Source: Pseudalkalibacillus hwajinpoensis
Lineage (GTDB): Bacteria > Bacillota > Bacilli > Bacillales > Guptibacillaceae
Length of the DNA stretch: 64,000 bases
Reading direction: 5' to 3'
Assembly (NCBI RefSeq): GCF_039851965.1
Contig: NZ_CP156674.1
Coordinates: 3,038,001 to 3,102,000 of the forward strand
Part shown: positions 43,371 through 51,805 of the stretch, one piece after another
How positions within the stretch are numbered: position 1 is the stretch's first letter
Layout of the letters: every line of letters starts with the position of its first letter
Notes under the pieces: model-generated
What the model was told of the DNA's origin: nothing
The model's input: only the letters and a program-made list of their open reading frames with translations
The model's database searches: none
Made by a program: the position numbers and the translations under genes

Positions 43371-44006
43371 TTAGCGCACGATACCATTATGAATTGCATA
43401 CACGGCAGCCTGGGTACGATCACTAACATCAAGCTTGCTTAAAATGTTGCTTACATGTGTTTTGACTGTTTTGAGCCCGATAAACAACTCTTCTGCAATC
43501 TGACTATTTGTTTTTCCTTCTCCAATCAGAAGCAGAACTTCTTTTTCTCGTTTCGTTAGGTCGTCATGCAGGACTTTTTTTGGTTTTGAGCGTAGTTGAT
43601 TCATCATTTTCTGAGCGACTTTTTGTTCAATGACGCTTTCTTCAAGAAGGGCTTTACGAACAGTAGCAATGATTTCATCTGCTGAAGCTGTTTTGAGAAG
43701 GTAGCTGAAAGCGCCTGCTTCAATCGCAGGAAATACTTGTTCGTCATCATAAAAGCTCGTAATAATAATGATTTTAGTAGAAGGGAGAACGGTCATGATT
43801 TCCTTCGTTGCTTCGATCCCGGTCATTTCAGGCATAATGAGATCCATCAAGATGACGTCTGGCTTGATTTCGCCTGCAAGGGCGACCGCTTCCTTGCCGT
43901 TCGATGCTTCCCCTGCGATTTGAAAATTTGGTTCTGTTAGAAGATAGGCTTTTAATCCTTTTCTTACCATGTCATGGTCATCCACAATCATCATTTTAAT
44001 GCTCAT
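43371..44006 (-). CDS. liaR: Response regulator LiaR (NarL/LuxR family)
   Basis: 211 residues. The receiver domain has the acidic pocket D9-D10 and phospho-acceptor D55 (LMDLIMPEM). A LuxR-type helix-turn-helix (LTKREKEVLLLIGEGKTNSQ) occupies about 147-205. It is the last gene of liaFSR, four bases after liaS. The system answers cell envelope stress from lipid II-targeting antibiotics (known in Firmicutes). Confidence 0.93.
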   Translation of the reverse strand: MSIKMMIVDDHDMVRKGLKAYLLTEPNFQIAGEASNGKEAVALAGEIKPDVILMDLIMPEMTGIEATKEIMTVLPSTKIIIITSFYDDEQVFPAIEAGAFSYLLKTASADEIIATVRKALLEESVIEQKVAQKMMNQLRSKPKKVLHDDLTKREKEVLLLIGEGKTNSQIAEELFIGLKTVKTHVSNILSKLDVSDRTQAAVYAIHNGIVR

Positions 44007-44010
44007 GTTT

Positions 44011-45039
44011 TCATCCCCCTAATGGCACACGAACCTCAACTAATGTTCCTTCTCCGGTACGTGATGCGATCCGTAGCTGACCACCAATTTCATCACAGCG
44101 TTCCTGCATCGTACTCAGTCCGTATGCGCCTTTTTTCTGTTGATTTGCTTCAAAACCTGTTCCGTTATCTTTGATATGTAATAAAATCTGGTTTTGTTTC
44201 ATTTTAATGGTCATCCGAATATCAGATGAATCCGCATGACGGAGCGCGTTACCGAGGCTTTCCTGTACAATTCGGAACAGATTCTCTTCAATTCCACTGG
44301 GTAATTCCGGAAGTTCTTCAAAGGTAAGGTGAAAGTGGACTCCAGATTTCTTTTCGAGCTCCTCCACAAGTTTTTCGATCCCTGCACACAACGAATCATC
44401 TGAAAGCTGTATAGGACGCAGGTGAAGTAGGAGCGCTCGCATTTCAACTTGAGCTTTGCTAGCTAAATCTGCCACATCGATCATCTGAGCTTTTGCAGTT
44501 TCCATATCTCTGTCCATTAGCTTGATGGAAGCAGATGACATCATATTTAATGCGAAAAGCTGCTGGCTAACAGCGTCATGGAGATCACGGGCAAGACGCT
44601 GGCGTTCTTCGATAATGGCAGCGCCGCGTGCTTTATCGGCTAGTTCCGCTTTTTGGTTTGCTAAATTTTGTAAGGAAGCAACCTGGTTTTGAAGCTTTTC
44701 TGCGAGTTCATTCAGTTCTGAACAGATTTTCCCTATTTCGTCCTGATCGCTCATTTCCATTCGTTCTGAGAATTTTCCTCTAGAGAGTACTTTAATATGT
44801 GTCGATAGGTCTTCTAGGCGGTTTAGCAATGAACCGGTATCTTTGTAGGTGAAATAATTCCCTGTAGTAAACACAATTAGAATAACAATGAGTGGTAAGA
44901 ATAAGCTAAAGGCTAGAGGGCTAGCAGCTGGAAGAAAGAAAAGCCAGATCTGTAAGCCGAGAAAAAAGATGATTCCGGAGAAAATGGATGTATAGAGCGT
45001 CGATTTAATTAATTTTGATCGTAACGTAGTCCTATTCAC
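44011..45039 (-). CDS. liaS: Sensor histidine kinase LiaS
   Basis: 342 residues. Two membrane helices (about 14-37 and 42-60) with almost no extracytoplasmic loop make it an intramembrane-sensing kinase. A HAMP-like region is followed by the HisKA_3 box RLARDLHDAVSQQL with H154, then a GHKL ATPase domain (ESLGNALRHA, IKDNGTGF). Partner of LiaR. Confidence 0.93.
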   Translation of the reverse strand: MNRTTLRSKLIKSTLYTSIFSGIIFFLGLQIWLFFLPAASPLAFSLFLPLIVILIVFTTGNYFTYKDTGSLLNRLEDLSTHIKVLSRGKFSERMEMSDQDEIGKICSELNELAEKLQNQVASLQNLANQKAELADKARGAAIIEERQRLARDLHDAVSQQLFALNMMSSASIKLMDRDMETAKAQMIDVADLASKAQVEMRALLLHLRPIQLSDDSLCAGIEKLVEELEKKSGVHFHLTFEELPELPSGIEENLFRIVQESLGNALRHADSSDIRMTIKMKQNQILLHIKDNGTGFEANQQKKGAYGLSTMQERCDEIGGQLRIASRTGEGTLVEVRVPLGG

Positions 45040-45056
45040 ACTTGTTGCACCTCCCT

Positions 45057-45776
45057 TTAAATCCGGTCCACTCGCAAATCTAGAACAGAGAAATCAAGAT
45101 AAAATACAAGGCGTTGAAGAGAGTCATCGAAATCATCTGTTTGGTACGAAAGGGAGTGCCCCCTGCCTACATAGTCTTGATTGTGTTTATCAATCTTGGC
45201 AGATACGACATGCCCGCTTCCTTCAACTTTAAATGGCAAATCATCTGGAAGAATAATATTAATGTCACCCACGAATCCAGACAGTTTGATGATAGTTTCT
45301 TCTTCAGGGATGAGCGTGGTGGAGAAATCAAAATCATAATCACATACGAAGCTCCAGTCGTTTACTGACTCAACCTTCCAATTTGGTTTCTTATAGGAGT
45401 TACTACGAACAAGGCTAAACCCCTGGTTTTTTCGAAATTTACTCAATAACTTTACTCCAAATAAAACGAAGATAAGTGGCCATAGCTTCCAGAAACTCCA
45501 TAGACTGAACGAGAGAATGGAGAAGCGATCCAGAACGAGTAAAAGACCGAGTGTCAGAAGTAAAATGCCAGTAAACCATTTTTTTCGTCGGACGGACGGA
45601 AGGAGCGCTTCGACCAAATACTTTCCGCCGAGTAAAACCAACAGGATGGGATATAAAAAGACAATCGCTTCCGTCATTTCCATGGAAATAATGCCGATAT
45701 TTATAAGAAGAAGAAAAATGCCCAGTGCTACGAATGAAATGGCAGCAAGAAATCGCCCTGTTTGTATTTGCTTCAT
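45057..45776 (-). CDS. liaF: LiaF, inhibitor of the LiaRS system
   Basis: 239 residues with four N-terminal membrane helices and a C-terminal beta-rich LiaF domain (GFVGDINIILPDDLPF). It keeps LiaS inactive in the absence of envelope stress. First gene of the liaFSR operon. No liaIH target genes are found in the window. Confidence 0.92.
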   Translation of the reverse strand: MKQIQTGRFLAAISFVALGIFLLLINIGIISMEMTEAIVFLYPILLVLLGGKYLVEALLPSVRRKKWFTGILLLTLGLLLVLDRFSILSFSLWSFWKLWPLIFVLFGVKLLSKFRKNQGFSLVRSNSYKKPNWKVESVNDWSFVCDYDFDFSTTLIPEEETIIKLSGFVGDINIILPDDLPFKVEGSGHVVSAKIDKHNQDYVGRGHSLSYQTDDFDDSLQRLVFYLDFSVLDLRVDRI

Positions 45777-46205
45777 GGTATCTCCTCAATTCATTCTGTC
45801 TCCTATGTTTGAACATATTTGACAATTATATTGGTGAATCCTGCTTAACAAGGTGATGACGATTAATTCTTATTTCGTGAAGTTTCGGGGGGAGTTATTT
45901 CTGGAATAAAGATGAAGGACTATCCCACAAATTGTTTGATATAGTCCAATTATAGGGTACAAGACGATGAGTGACATGTAGCTAACGATTGACGTTTTCT
46001 CCGTCTCGGGACGGATATTTCATGTTAGAATGTAGTGGAATAATATAAAGTCAACGTAGTGAGAAGGATGAATGGTTTGTAACTCGAATAACTAATATAA
46101 GGTTTATCCCACCCTAAAGGTCCGATTGATTCCACTAACCATCAAAGGGGAAGAAACAAAACCCCCTCTGAAGGAAGTTTCACTTTATATGAGAGAGGGA
46201 ATAGA
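45777..46205. other. Intergenic region with repeat family B copy
   Basis: 429 bases between liaF and a divergent small gene. Besides the repeat at 46106-46190, I see only the short inverted repeat CCGTCTCGGGACGG at about 46001. No reading frame is supported. Confidence 0.6.
46106..46190 (+). repeat. Repeat family B, copy 2
   Basis: CCTAAAGGTCCGATTGATTC, then CACTAACCATCAAAGGGG...CCCCCTCTGAAGGAAGTTTC. Its end is 15 bp before the next gene. Confidence 0.85.
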
Positions 46206-46535
46206 ATGACACAAAAACGCATGTTTAAACTGGCACTCGCCGGAAGTGCTCTCGGTATCATCGCGGCTGTGCTCTCCAGGTTTAATGTGGTACCTCTAAT
46301 TCAAGTAAAAGATATCCCATTTCTAACTGCTTTTATTTTTCCATTTATTGCGATAGTAGGATGTTATTTTGTGAAATCCCGCCCTATTGTTGGTGGGTTT
46401 AGTTTGCTTGTCTCGGCAGCGGGTGGCATTATTTTCTTGTCTATTTTCTATATTATTCCTGCTGTATTTCTGGTCACCTCGGGATTTTTAAGCATTCTTT
46501 TGAAAGAAGAAACACAGCTTATTACGAACAAATAA
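46206..46535 (+). CDS. Small four-helix membrane protein
   Basis: 109 residues with four hydrophobic segments (about 8-24, 38-55, 62-80 and 80-100) and short loops. ATG follows GAGAGAGGG. No family recognised. The leader contains repeat copy B2, which might affect its expression. Confidence 0.65.
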   Translation: MTQKRMFKLALAGSALGIIAAVLSRFNVVPLIQVKDIPFLTAFIFPFIAIVGCYFVKSRPIVGGFSLLVSAAGGIIFLSIFYIIPAVFLVTSGFLSILLKEETQLITNK

Positions 46536-46563
46536 ACCGCTCCGATTTTAGGGAGCGGTTTTA
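46532..46563 (+). terminator. Terminator of the small membrane protein gene
   Basis: Stem AACCGCTCC/GGGAGCGGTT with a T run. Confidence 0.88.
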
Positions 46564-46595
46564 TATTGGAAAGAAACATCTATAGGAGGTATCTT

Positions 46596-47444
46596 TCATT
46601 CTGACTGACTGTGAGATCGATTCATGAGAAACTGTCGGATGGCATAACTTGTTTCTTCTGGTCTTTCTTCAGGAATTAAATGACCGGTATGTGGAAAGAC
46701 GAGAAGATCTGCATCAGGTAGGTCTTTTTTCATTCGTTCACCTACTCTAAGAGGAACGAGACGATCATCAGACCCCCAGATTAACAGGGCTGGAAAGTTA
46801 ATTTTATTTAATGCACTTGTGGAGAGATCTTCTTCTCGATCTCGGATCAATCGACAAAGAGCTAGATAAAAGCCTTTCTCGTTAAAGCTGGTGGTGTAGC
46901 CATCAATGACTTCCTTAGTTAGAAGCTTATGGTCATAAACGAGGTGTTCAAAATTCTTCCGCAGGTTAATGGCACTCATTGAGATACTCAAGCAATAAGG
47001 AAAGAAAGGGAAGTACGAACACATCCTGAGGGCAGGGGATGAGGATTTAATGTAGCTCGAGCTACAAAGAAGAACGAGCTTCTCAATGCGTTCAGGATGC
47101 TGAATGCATGTTCGTAGCGCGATCTGGCCTCCCATAGAGTGTCCGACAAGCACAGCTTTTTGAATGTTCATCTCTTCAAGTAGTGCATTTGTGAGAGCGC
47201 CATGGTCATGAAGAGAATAGTGGATATCACAGTTCTTCTCGCTTTCACCAAATCCTGGTAAATCAAAGCATAATAAATTGAAGTCTTTGGAAAGTAAGGG
47301 AAATAGCTTACGGAAACTAAACGACGATGAGAGGAAACCGTGAATAAAAACGAGCGTTTGCCGATTTGGTAACGCATGCTTGTAGTATTCATAGGAAAGA
47401 ATGACATTGGCGATTTTTTTCTTTTTCTGAACTCTGGCAAACAT
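46596..47444 (-). CDS. yugF: Alpha/beta hydrolase (YugF)
   Basis: 282 residues. The oxyanion region is FIHGFLSSSFSFR, the nucleophile elbow is GHSMGG, the acid follows in WGSDDRLVP and the His is in HTGHLIPEE, so the Ser-Asp-His triad is complete. The substrate class is not evident (esterase, lipase or carbon-carbon hydrolase). Location in the yug cluster matches YugF. Confidence 0.88.
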   Translation of the reverse strand: MFARVQKKKKIANVILSYEYYKHALPNRQTLVFIHGFLSSSFSFRKLFPLLSKDFNLLCFDLPGFGESEKNCDIHYSLHDHGALTNALLEEMNIQKAVLVGHSMGGQIALRTCIQHPERIEKLVLLCSSSYIKSSSPALRMCSYFPFFPYCLSISMSAINLRKNFEHLVYDHKLLTKEVIDGYTTSFNEKGFYLALCRLIRDREEDLSTSALNKINFPALLIWGSDDRLVPLRVGERMKKDLPDADLLVFPHTGHLIPEERPEETSYAIRQFLMNRSHSQSE

Positions 47445-47522
47445 AATTCAAAGCTCCTCTCGCGTAACGTTGGTATTTAGAGTGTGGCTTAAAATCATGC
47501 CGTTTATCCCGCTTCAAATGTA

Positions 47523-47633
47523 GGTCAATCAAAGACGTTTAGGTGGGAATCAACTACCCTTAAAGGTCCGATTGGTTCAACTAACCATCAGAGGGAAATA
47601 GCTAAGAGCCCTCTGATGGAAGTTTCACTATAT
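47523..47633 (+). repeat. Repeat family B, copy 3 (full length)
   Basis: AATCAAAGACGTTTAGGTGG, then CTACCCTTAAAGGTCCGATT, GGTTCAACTAACCATCAGAG and GG...CCCTCTGATGGAAGTTTCAC. Three successive hairpins can be drawn: GGGTGG-type, GGTT/AACC and CAGAGGG/CCCTCTG. Confidence 0.88.
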
Positions 47634-47635
47634 GG

Positions 47636-47671
47636 GCAAAAAAAAGAGACGAGGCACATGCCTCGTCTATC
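47636..47671 (-). terminator. Terminator of the second NSS transporter
   Basis: Stem AGACGAGGCA/TGCCTCGTCT; on the minus strand it is followed by CTTTTTTT. Confidence 0.88.
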
Positions 47672-47745
47672 AAAGGGGGAATATAGATAGCTTACTACTA
47701 CATTTATTCCCGGAAAAACATAAAAATATACACGAAAAATAAAAA

Positions 47746-49086
47746 TTAATAAGAAAGTAATGATGTAATCAAGACAATGATAATTGCAGCTGGGACGACG
47801 AAACGAATCAAACCGTACCAGAGCGGGAAAATAACCTGTCCTGCTTTCGAAGACATCATAACCTCGCTTTCAAGAATAGTACGCTTCATCTTCTTCGATA
47901 CGAAAATGGAGATGAGAAGAGCGCCAATCGGCATTAACAGGTTACTCGCCAGAAAATCCATCATATCAAAGATGGAACGTCCGAAGACCGAAACGTCAGC
48001 TAGAACACCGAATGAGAGAGCTGATGGAATACCAAGTACAAAGACAAATAAGCCAGCAATCCATGAGACTTTCTTCCGGTTATCTGCTCCGCGTGTGACG
48101 GTGGAGACGATAATCTCCATAAGGGAGAATGCCGACGTTAGCGTAGCGAATAACAAGAGCGCCATAAATACAGTGAAGAATAGTCCACCAAGAGCCATCT
48201 GGTTAAAAACGGCGGGTAGAACTGTAAAAATGAGGCCGGGTCCTTCAGTTGGTTCGAAGCCAAACGCGAAGACGGCTGGAAAGATCGCAAGTCCTGCAAG
48301 GAATGATATCAAGACATTCAAGCCGACTACGGAAATCACAGATCCTGTTAGGTTGGCACTTTTATCGAGGTACGAGCTGTACGTAACCATTAAGGATATG
48401 CCGACACTTAAAGCAAAGAAGGATTGTCCCAAAGCATCAAGTACGCCTTCAGCCGTTAGTTTCGATAAATCGGGTTGAAGGAAGAAGGCGACGCCCTCCA
48501 TCGCACCATCCAGCGATAGGGAACGAACAACGAGTACAAGAAAAAGCACGAAGAGCGCCGGCATCATATATCGACTTGCTGTTTCAATACCTTTCTGGAT
48601 TCCGAATTGCACAATAGCAACTGTAATGGCCAGGAAAAGAGCCTGCGTCAGTAATGATGTAGCAGGGCTGCCAATGATATCCCCGAATAATTGTTCATAC
48701 CTGCTGTTAGGGAGCCCTGTGAGTGAACCCGAAAAGCTTCGAACGAGATAAGTAATCACCCAACCTCCGATGACACTGTAGAAAGAAAGGATAATAAAAG
48801 AAGCGATTACCCCAAGATAACCAAGCCACTTCCAGCTTGGATTACCTGAAATCTTTTCATAAGAAGAAACTGCATTTTGTTGCGAATGTCTCCCAATAAC
48901 GAACTCAGCTAGTAGCATCGGCGCTCCAACGAGGAAGGTGAAGAGGAGAAATATAAGGAAAAAAGCGCCTCCGCCGTTTGTGCCAGCCATATATGGGAAT
49001 TTCCACAATGCCCCAAGTCCGATAGCTGATCCGGCAGAAGCCAAAATAAACCCGAACCTGGACGACCATTGATCATTTGATTTCAT
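47746..49086 (-). CDS. Na+-dependent transporter, NSS/SNF family (YocR-like)
   Basis: 446 residues, eleven to twelve helices. WSSRFGFILASAGSAIGLG and LWKFPYMAGTNGGGAFFL give the Na+ site. It is shorter at the C terminus than the 426-1952 paralogue and has no MetS-type small gene behind it, which marks a separate subgroup that works alone. Substrate probably an amino acid. Confidence 0.9.
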   Translation of the reverse strand: MKSNDQWSSRFGFILASAGSAIGLGALWKFPYMAGTNGGGAFFLIFLLFTFLVGAPMLLAEFVIGRHSQQNAVSSYEKISGNPSWKWLGYLGVIASFIILSFYSVIGGWVITYLVRSFSGSLTGLPNSRYEQLFGDIIGSPATSLLTQALFLAITVAIVQFGIQKGIETASRYMMPALFVLFLVLVVRSLSLDGAMEGVAFFLQPDLSKLTAEGVLDALGQSFFALSVGISLMVTYSSYLDKSANLTGSVISVVGLNVLISFLAGLAIFPAVFAFGFEPTEGPGLIFTVLPAVFNQMALGGLFFTVFMALLLFATLTSAFSLMEIIVSTVTRGADNRKKVSWIAGLFVFVLGIPSALSFGVLADVSVFGRSIFDMMDFLASNLLMPIGALLISIFVSKKMKRTILESEVMMSSKAGQVIFPLWYGLIRFVVPAAIIIVLITSLLSY

Positions 49087-49398
49087 ATTGTCACCTCATA
49101 CGTAATAAGTCCTATGGATTGCATTTTATCACTATAGCGAGCGGAAAGTATTCAGTCAATATCAAATATTCATGTATTTATTTACCACCAGTTGTATGCC
49201 TTGTTATGACTGACTTTTAAATGAATTAGTGGCATTATTTTTATTTGTAAAGTAAACGCTAGTATTATGGAAATATCTAATCTTGCTATTCCTCAGGGAG
49301 AGAGGTATGATTCTTAGGAAGAGCAGTATGATTTTTTGTCTTGATACGACATTTATGTTATACTAGTTAAGTTGAAAAAATTTGTTAGGAGTGTTTTC
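49087..49398. other. Divergent intergenic region with yugI promoter
   Basis: 312 AT-rich bases between the NSS gene and yugI. Apart from the promoter at 49336-49364 it shows only a short direct repeat, GTATGATT at 49304 and 49327. Confidence 0.5.
49336..49364 (+). promoter_or_regulatory. Sigma-A promoter of yugI
   Basis: TTGTCT, a 17-base spacer, and TATACT. Confidence 0.65.
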
Positions 49399-49818
49399 AT
49401 GGCAGAACAATATAACGTCGGTGATATCGTAGAAGGGAAGGTAACTGGTATTAAGCCTTTTGGCGCTTTCGTTGCAATTGACGACCAAAAGCAAGGTCTA
49501 GTTCACATTTCTGAAATCTCTCACGGCTACGTAAAAAATATCGAAGATCAACTTACTGTAGGAGACGAAGTAAAGGTCAAAATCCTTAACATTGAAGAAG
49601 GTTCAGGTAAGATCTCTCTTTCAATCCGTGCTACTCAGCCAAAACCTGAAAGACCGGAAAGAAAACCACGTCCAGCTGCACCAAGTGGCGGTGGCAACAA
49701 GAAGCAACAACAAACTTCTTCTCCACAGGGCTTCAACACGCTTGAAGACAAGCTTAAAGATTGGTTGAAAGAGTCTAACGACCGTCAAGCTCAGTTGAAC
49801 AAACGTCTTAAGAAGTAA
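49399..49818 (+). CDS. yugI: S1-domain RNA-binding protein, general stress protein 13 (YugI)
   Basis: 139 residues. An S1 domain fills residues 5-75 (VGDIVEGKVTGIKPFGAFVA, QGLVHISEISHGY, VKVKILNIE). A basic Pro/Arg-rich linker and a helical Lys-rich tail (DKLKDWLKESNDRQAQLNKR) follow. It binds RNA or ribosomes. ATG 49399 follows TAGGAGTG; an upstream TTG at 49372 is rejected. Confidence 0.92.
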   Translation: MAEQYNVGDIVEGKVTGIKPFGAFVAIDDQKQGLVHISEISHGYVKNIEDQLTVGDEVKVKILNIEEGSGKISLSIRATQPKPERPERKPRPAAPSGGGNKKQQQTSSPQGFNTLEDKLKDWLKESNDRQAQLNKRLKK

Positions 49819-49828
49819 TAAGACGAGA

Positions 49829-49861
49829 GAAGGCAGCCACATGGCTGCCTTCTTTTTTTTA
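49829..49861 (+). terminator. Terminator of yugI
   Basis: Stem GAAGGCAGCCA/TGGCTGCCTTC followed by eight or more T. Confidence 0.93.
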
Positions 49862-50089
49862 AGTTGTTGCGCGATCGGGTTCATGTGAAAGCTCTTCAGT
49901 AGGCTTGAAAAGTAACGTTAGGCAATAAAGGCCGCTTAACCCAACAAGACCATATACAATTCGAGCAAGCGCAGCATTTTGCCCGCCGAAAATAGCAGCT
50001 ACAAGGTCAAATTGGAAAAATCCAATGAGGCCCCAGTTGATTGCACCAATAATTACAAGTGCAAGTGCAACACGTTGTAATGTACTCAT
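49859..50089 (-). CDS. yuzA: DUF378 small membrane protein (YuzA)
   Basis: 76 residues, two helices (about 6-30 and 42-60). The segment VIIGAINWGLIGFFQFDLVA is the DUF378 signature. AAAGGAGGTAG precedes ATG 50087-50089. Function unknown. Confidence 0.9.
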   Translation of the reverse strand: MSTLQRVALALVIIGAINWGLIGFFQFDLVAAIFGGQNAALARIVYGLVGLSGLYCLTLLFKPTEELSHEPDRATT

Positions 50090-50221
50090 GAAACTACCTC
50101 CTTTTATTAGGAAACATAGCGATTCATTCATAAGATAACTCTACGAGCAATGCATTATACATTTTAAGGCAAAAAAGTTTGTCCAAACAGATTACTTTAT
50201 TTTAAAAAAAGAATGAGGCAT

Positions 50222-50330
50222 AATAAAGTGAAACTTCCAGTCAGAGAGGTCTTTTTATCCTCTCTGATGGTTGGTTGAACCAATCGGACCTTTAGGGGCA
50301 GTTAACCCCCACCTGAACGTCTTGATTTAC
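50222..50330 (-). repeat. Repeat family B, copy 4 (inverted, full length)
   Basis: Reverse complement of the 47523-47633 copy, including GACGTTCAGGTGGG, AAAGGTCCGATTGGTTC, CATCAGAGAGG...CCTCTCTGA and GGAAGTTTCACTTTA. Changes within the last hairpin are compensated on the other arm. Confidence 0.88.
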
Positions 50331-50407
50331 TTACGTTATAAGGTGAGGTTTTTAACTGCGCCTTAAGGGTGGAATAAACGTGATTTGAAATGAAAGGGGA
50401 CATTACA

Positions 50408-51571
50408 ATGAATAATTTCACTTTCCAAAATCCAACTAAATTGATCTTCGGCAAAGGACAACTCGAAGCGCTGAAGAATGAAATTCCACAATACGGAAAA
50501 AAAGTCCTCGTAGTATATGGCGGAGGCAGCATTAAGAAAAACGGTGTTTATGATAGCGTTATGAACACATTAAAAGAAATCGACGCAGAAGTATTTGAAC
50601 TTGGCGGAGTAGAACCGAATCCTCGCTTAACCACCGTTCATAAAGGTGTCGATATTTGTAAAGAAAACGATATTGATTTCATTCTTGCAGTAGGTGGTGG
50701 CAGTGTCATTGACTGCACGAAAGCTATTTCTGCAGGTGCTAAATACGACGGAGATGTATGGGACTTCGTAACGAAGAAAGCAGCACCAAAAGCAGCTGTT
50801 CCATTCGGTACAGTTCTAACTCTAGCAGCCACCGGTTCTGAAATGAATCCTGGTTCTGTTATCACTAATTGGGAAACAAAAGAGAAGTACGGCTGGGGGC
50901 ACCCGCTTGTACACCCAAAATTCTCTATTCTTGATCCAGAGAATACGTACACTGTTCCTAAAAATCATACAGTCTACGGTATGGTTGACATGATGACTCA
51001 CGTTCTTGAACAATATTTTCATCCGGAAACAAATACAGAGCTACAAGAAAACATGCAATTCTCTGTGCTTGAAACAGTGATGAACACAGCTCCAAAGCTT
51101 ATTGAAGACATGGAGAACTACGATCACCGTGCGACAATCATGCTAAGCGGTACTGTAGCTCTTAACCAATCCCTACAGATGGGCGTTCGCGGTGACTGGG
51201 CATCTCACAACATCGAGCACGCGGTATCAGCTATCTATGATATCCCGCATGCTGGTGGTCTTGCGATCATCTTCCCGAACTGGATGAGACACAACCTTGA
51301 GGTGAACATTGATAAATTTAAGCGTCTTGCAGTTAAGGTTTTCGCTGTAAGTGAAGAAGGTAAAACAGATCGCGACATCGCGCTTGAAGGGATCGACAAG
51401 CTAAGTGCGTTCTGGAGCAGTCTTGGTGCACCAAAACGCCTTGCTGATTACGACATTGACGAAAGCCAGATTGACCTTATGGCTGACCGTGCAATGGCTA
51501 ATGGCGCATTCGGTAACTTTAAGTCACTTGAGCGTGACGATGTAATCGCAATTTTGAAAGCTTCTCTATAA
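50408..51571 (+). CDS. yugJ: Iron-containing NADH-dependent alcohol (butanol) dehydrogenase (YugJ)
   Basis: 387 residues, the size of YugJ. GGGSIKKNGVYDSV and AVGGGSVIDCTKAI bind the cofactor. Metal ligands lie in MVDMMTHVLEQYF and SHNIEHAVSAIYDIPHAGG. It reduces aldehydes to alcohols or the reverse with NAD(P)H. AAAGGGGAC precedes ATG 50408; a GTG-type extension to 50390 is less likely. Confidence 0.95.
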   Translation: MNNFTFQNPTKLIFGKGQLEALKNEIPQYGKKVLVVYGGGSIKKNGVYDSVMNTLKEIDAEVFELGGVEPNPRLTTVHKGVDICKENDIDFILAVGGGSVIDCTKAISAGAKYDGDVWDFVTKKAAPKAAVPFGTVLTLAATGSEMNPGSVITNWETKEKYGWGHPLVHPKFSILDPENTYTVPKNHTVYGMVDMMTHVLEQYFHPETNTELQENMQFSVLETVMNTAPKLIEDMENYDHRATIMLSGTVALNQSLQMGVRGDWASHNIEHAVSAIYDIPHAGGLAIIFPNWMRHNLEVNIDKFKRLAVKVFAVSEEGKTDRDIALEGIDKLSAFWSSLGAPKRLADYDIDESQIDLMADRAMANGAFGNFKSLERDDVIAILKASL

Positions 51572-51577
51572 GAAGTG

Positions 51578-51608
51578 AGGACCGTTCCTTTGGAGCGGTC
51601 TTTTTTTA
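51578..51608 (+). terminator. Terminator of yugJ
   Basis: Stem ACCGTTCC/GGAGCGGT (one G-T pair) with a seven-base T run. Confidence 0.85.
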
Positions 51609-51635
51609 GATGAACCTGGGGTGTTTACGCAATGG

Positions 51636-51737
51636 ATGACAGAACGGTTTAAACAGTCAAAGGAATTTTACTTTGATCTGATGGATTTTAAAAAGAAATA
51701 TCGTCAGGTATACGCTTACATGGATCGGCGTTCTTGA
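51636..51737 (+). pseudogene. Possible C-terminal gene remnant
   Basis: MTERFKQSKEFYFDLMDF, KKKYRQVYAYMDRRS is a protein-like frame that continues upstream without an ATG and without a ribosome site, directly behind the yugJ terminator. It may be the relic of a deleted gene or simply spacer. Low confidence. Confidence 0.3.
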
Positions 51738-51805
51738 TTTCGAATACTTCTTCGGCTAAAGTTAAACTAGAGTGAAGAACAAAAAATGATAATTGGAGGC
51801 TAATT

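Noticed and set aside
47777..48478. 233-codon frame on the plus strand inside the second NSS transporter
   Set aside because: It is antisense to a clearly conserved membrane protein; composition (Arg/Lys/Thr/Ser-rich) is that of a shadow frame.
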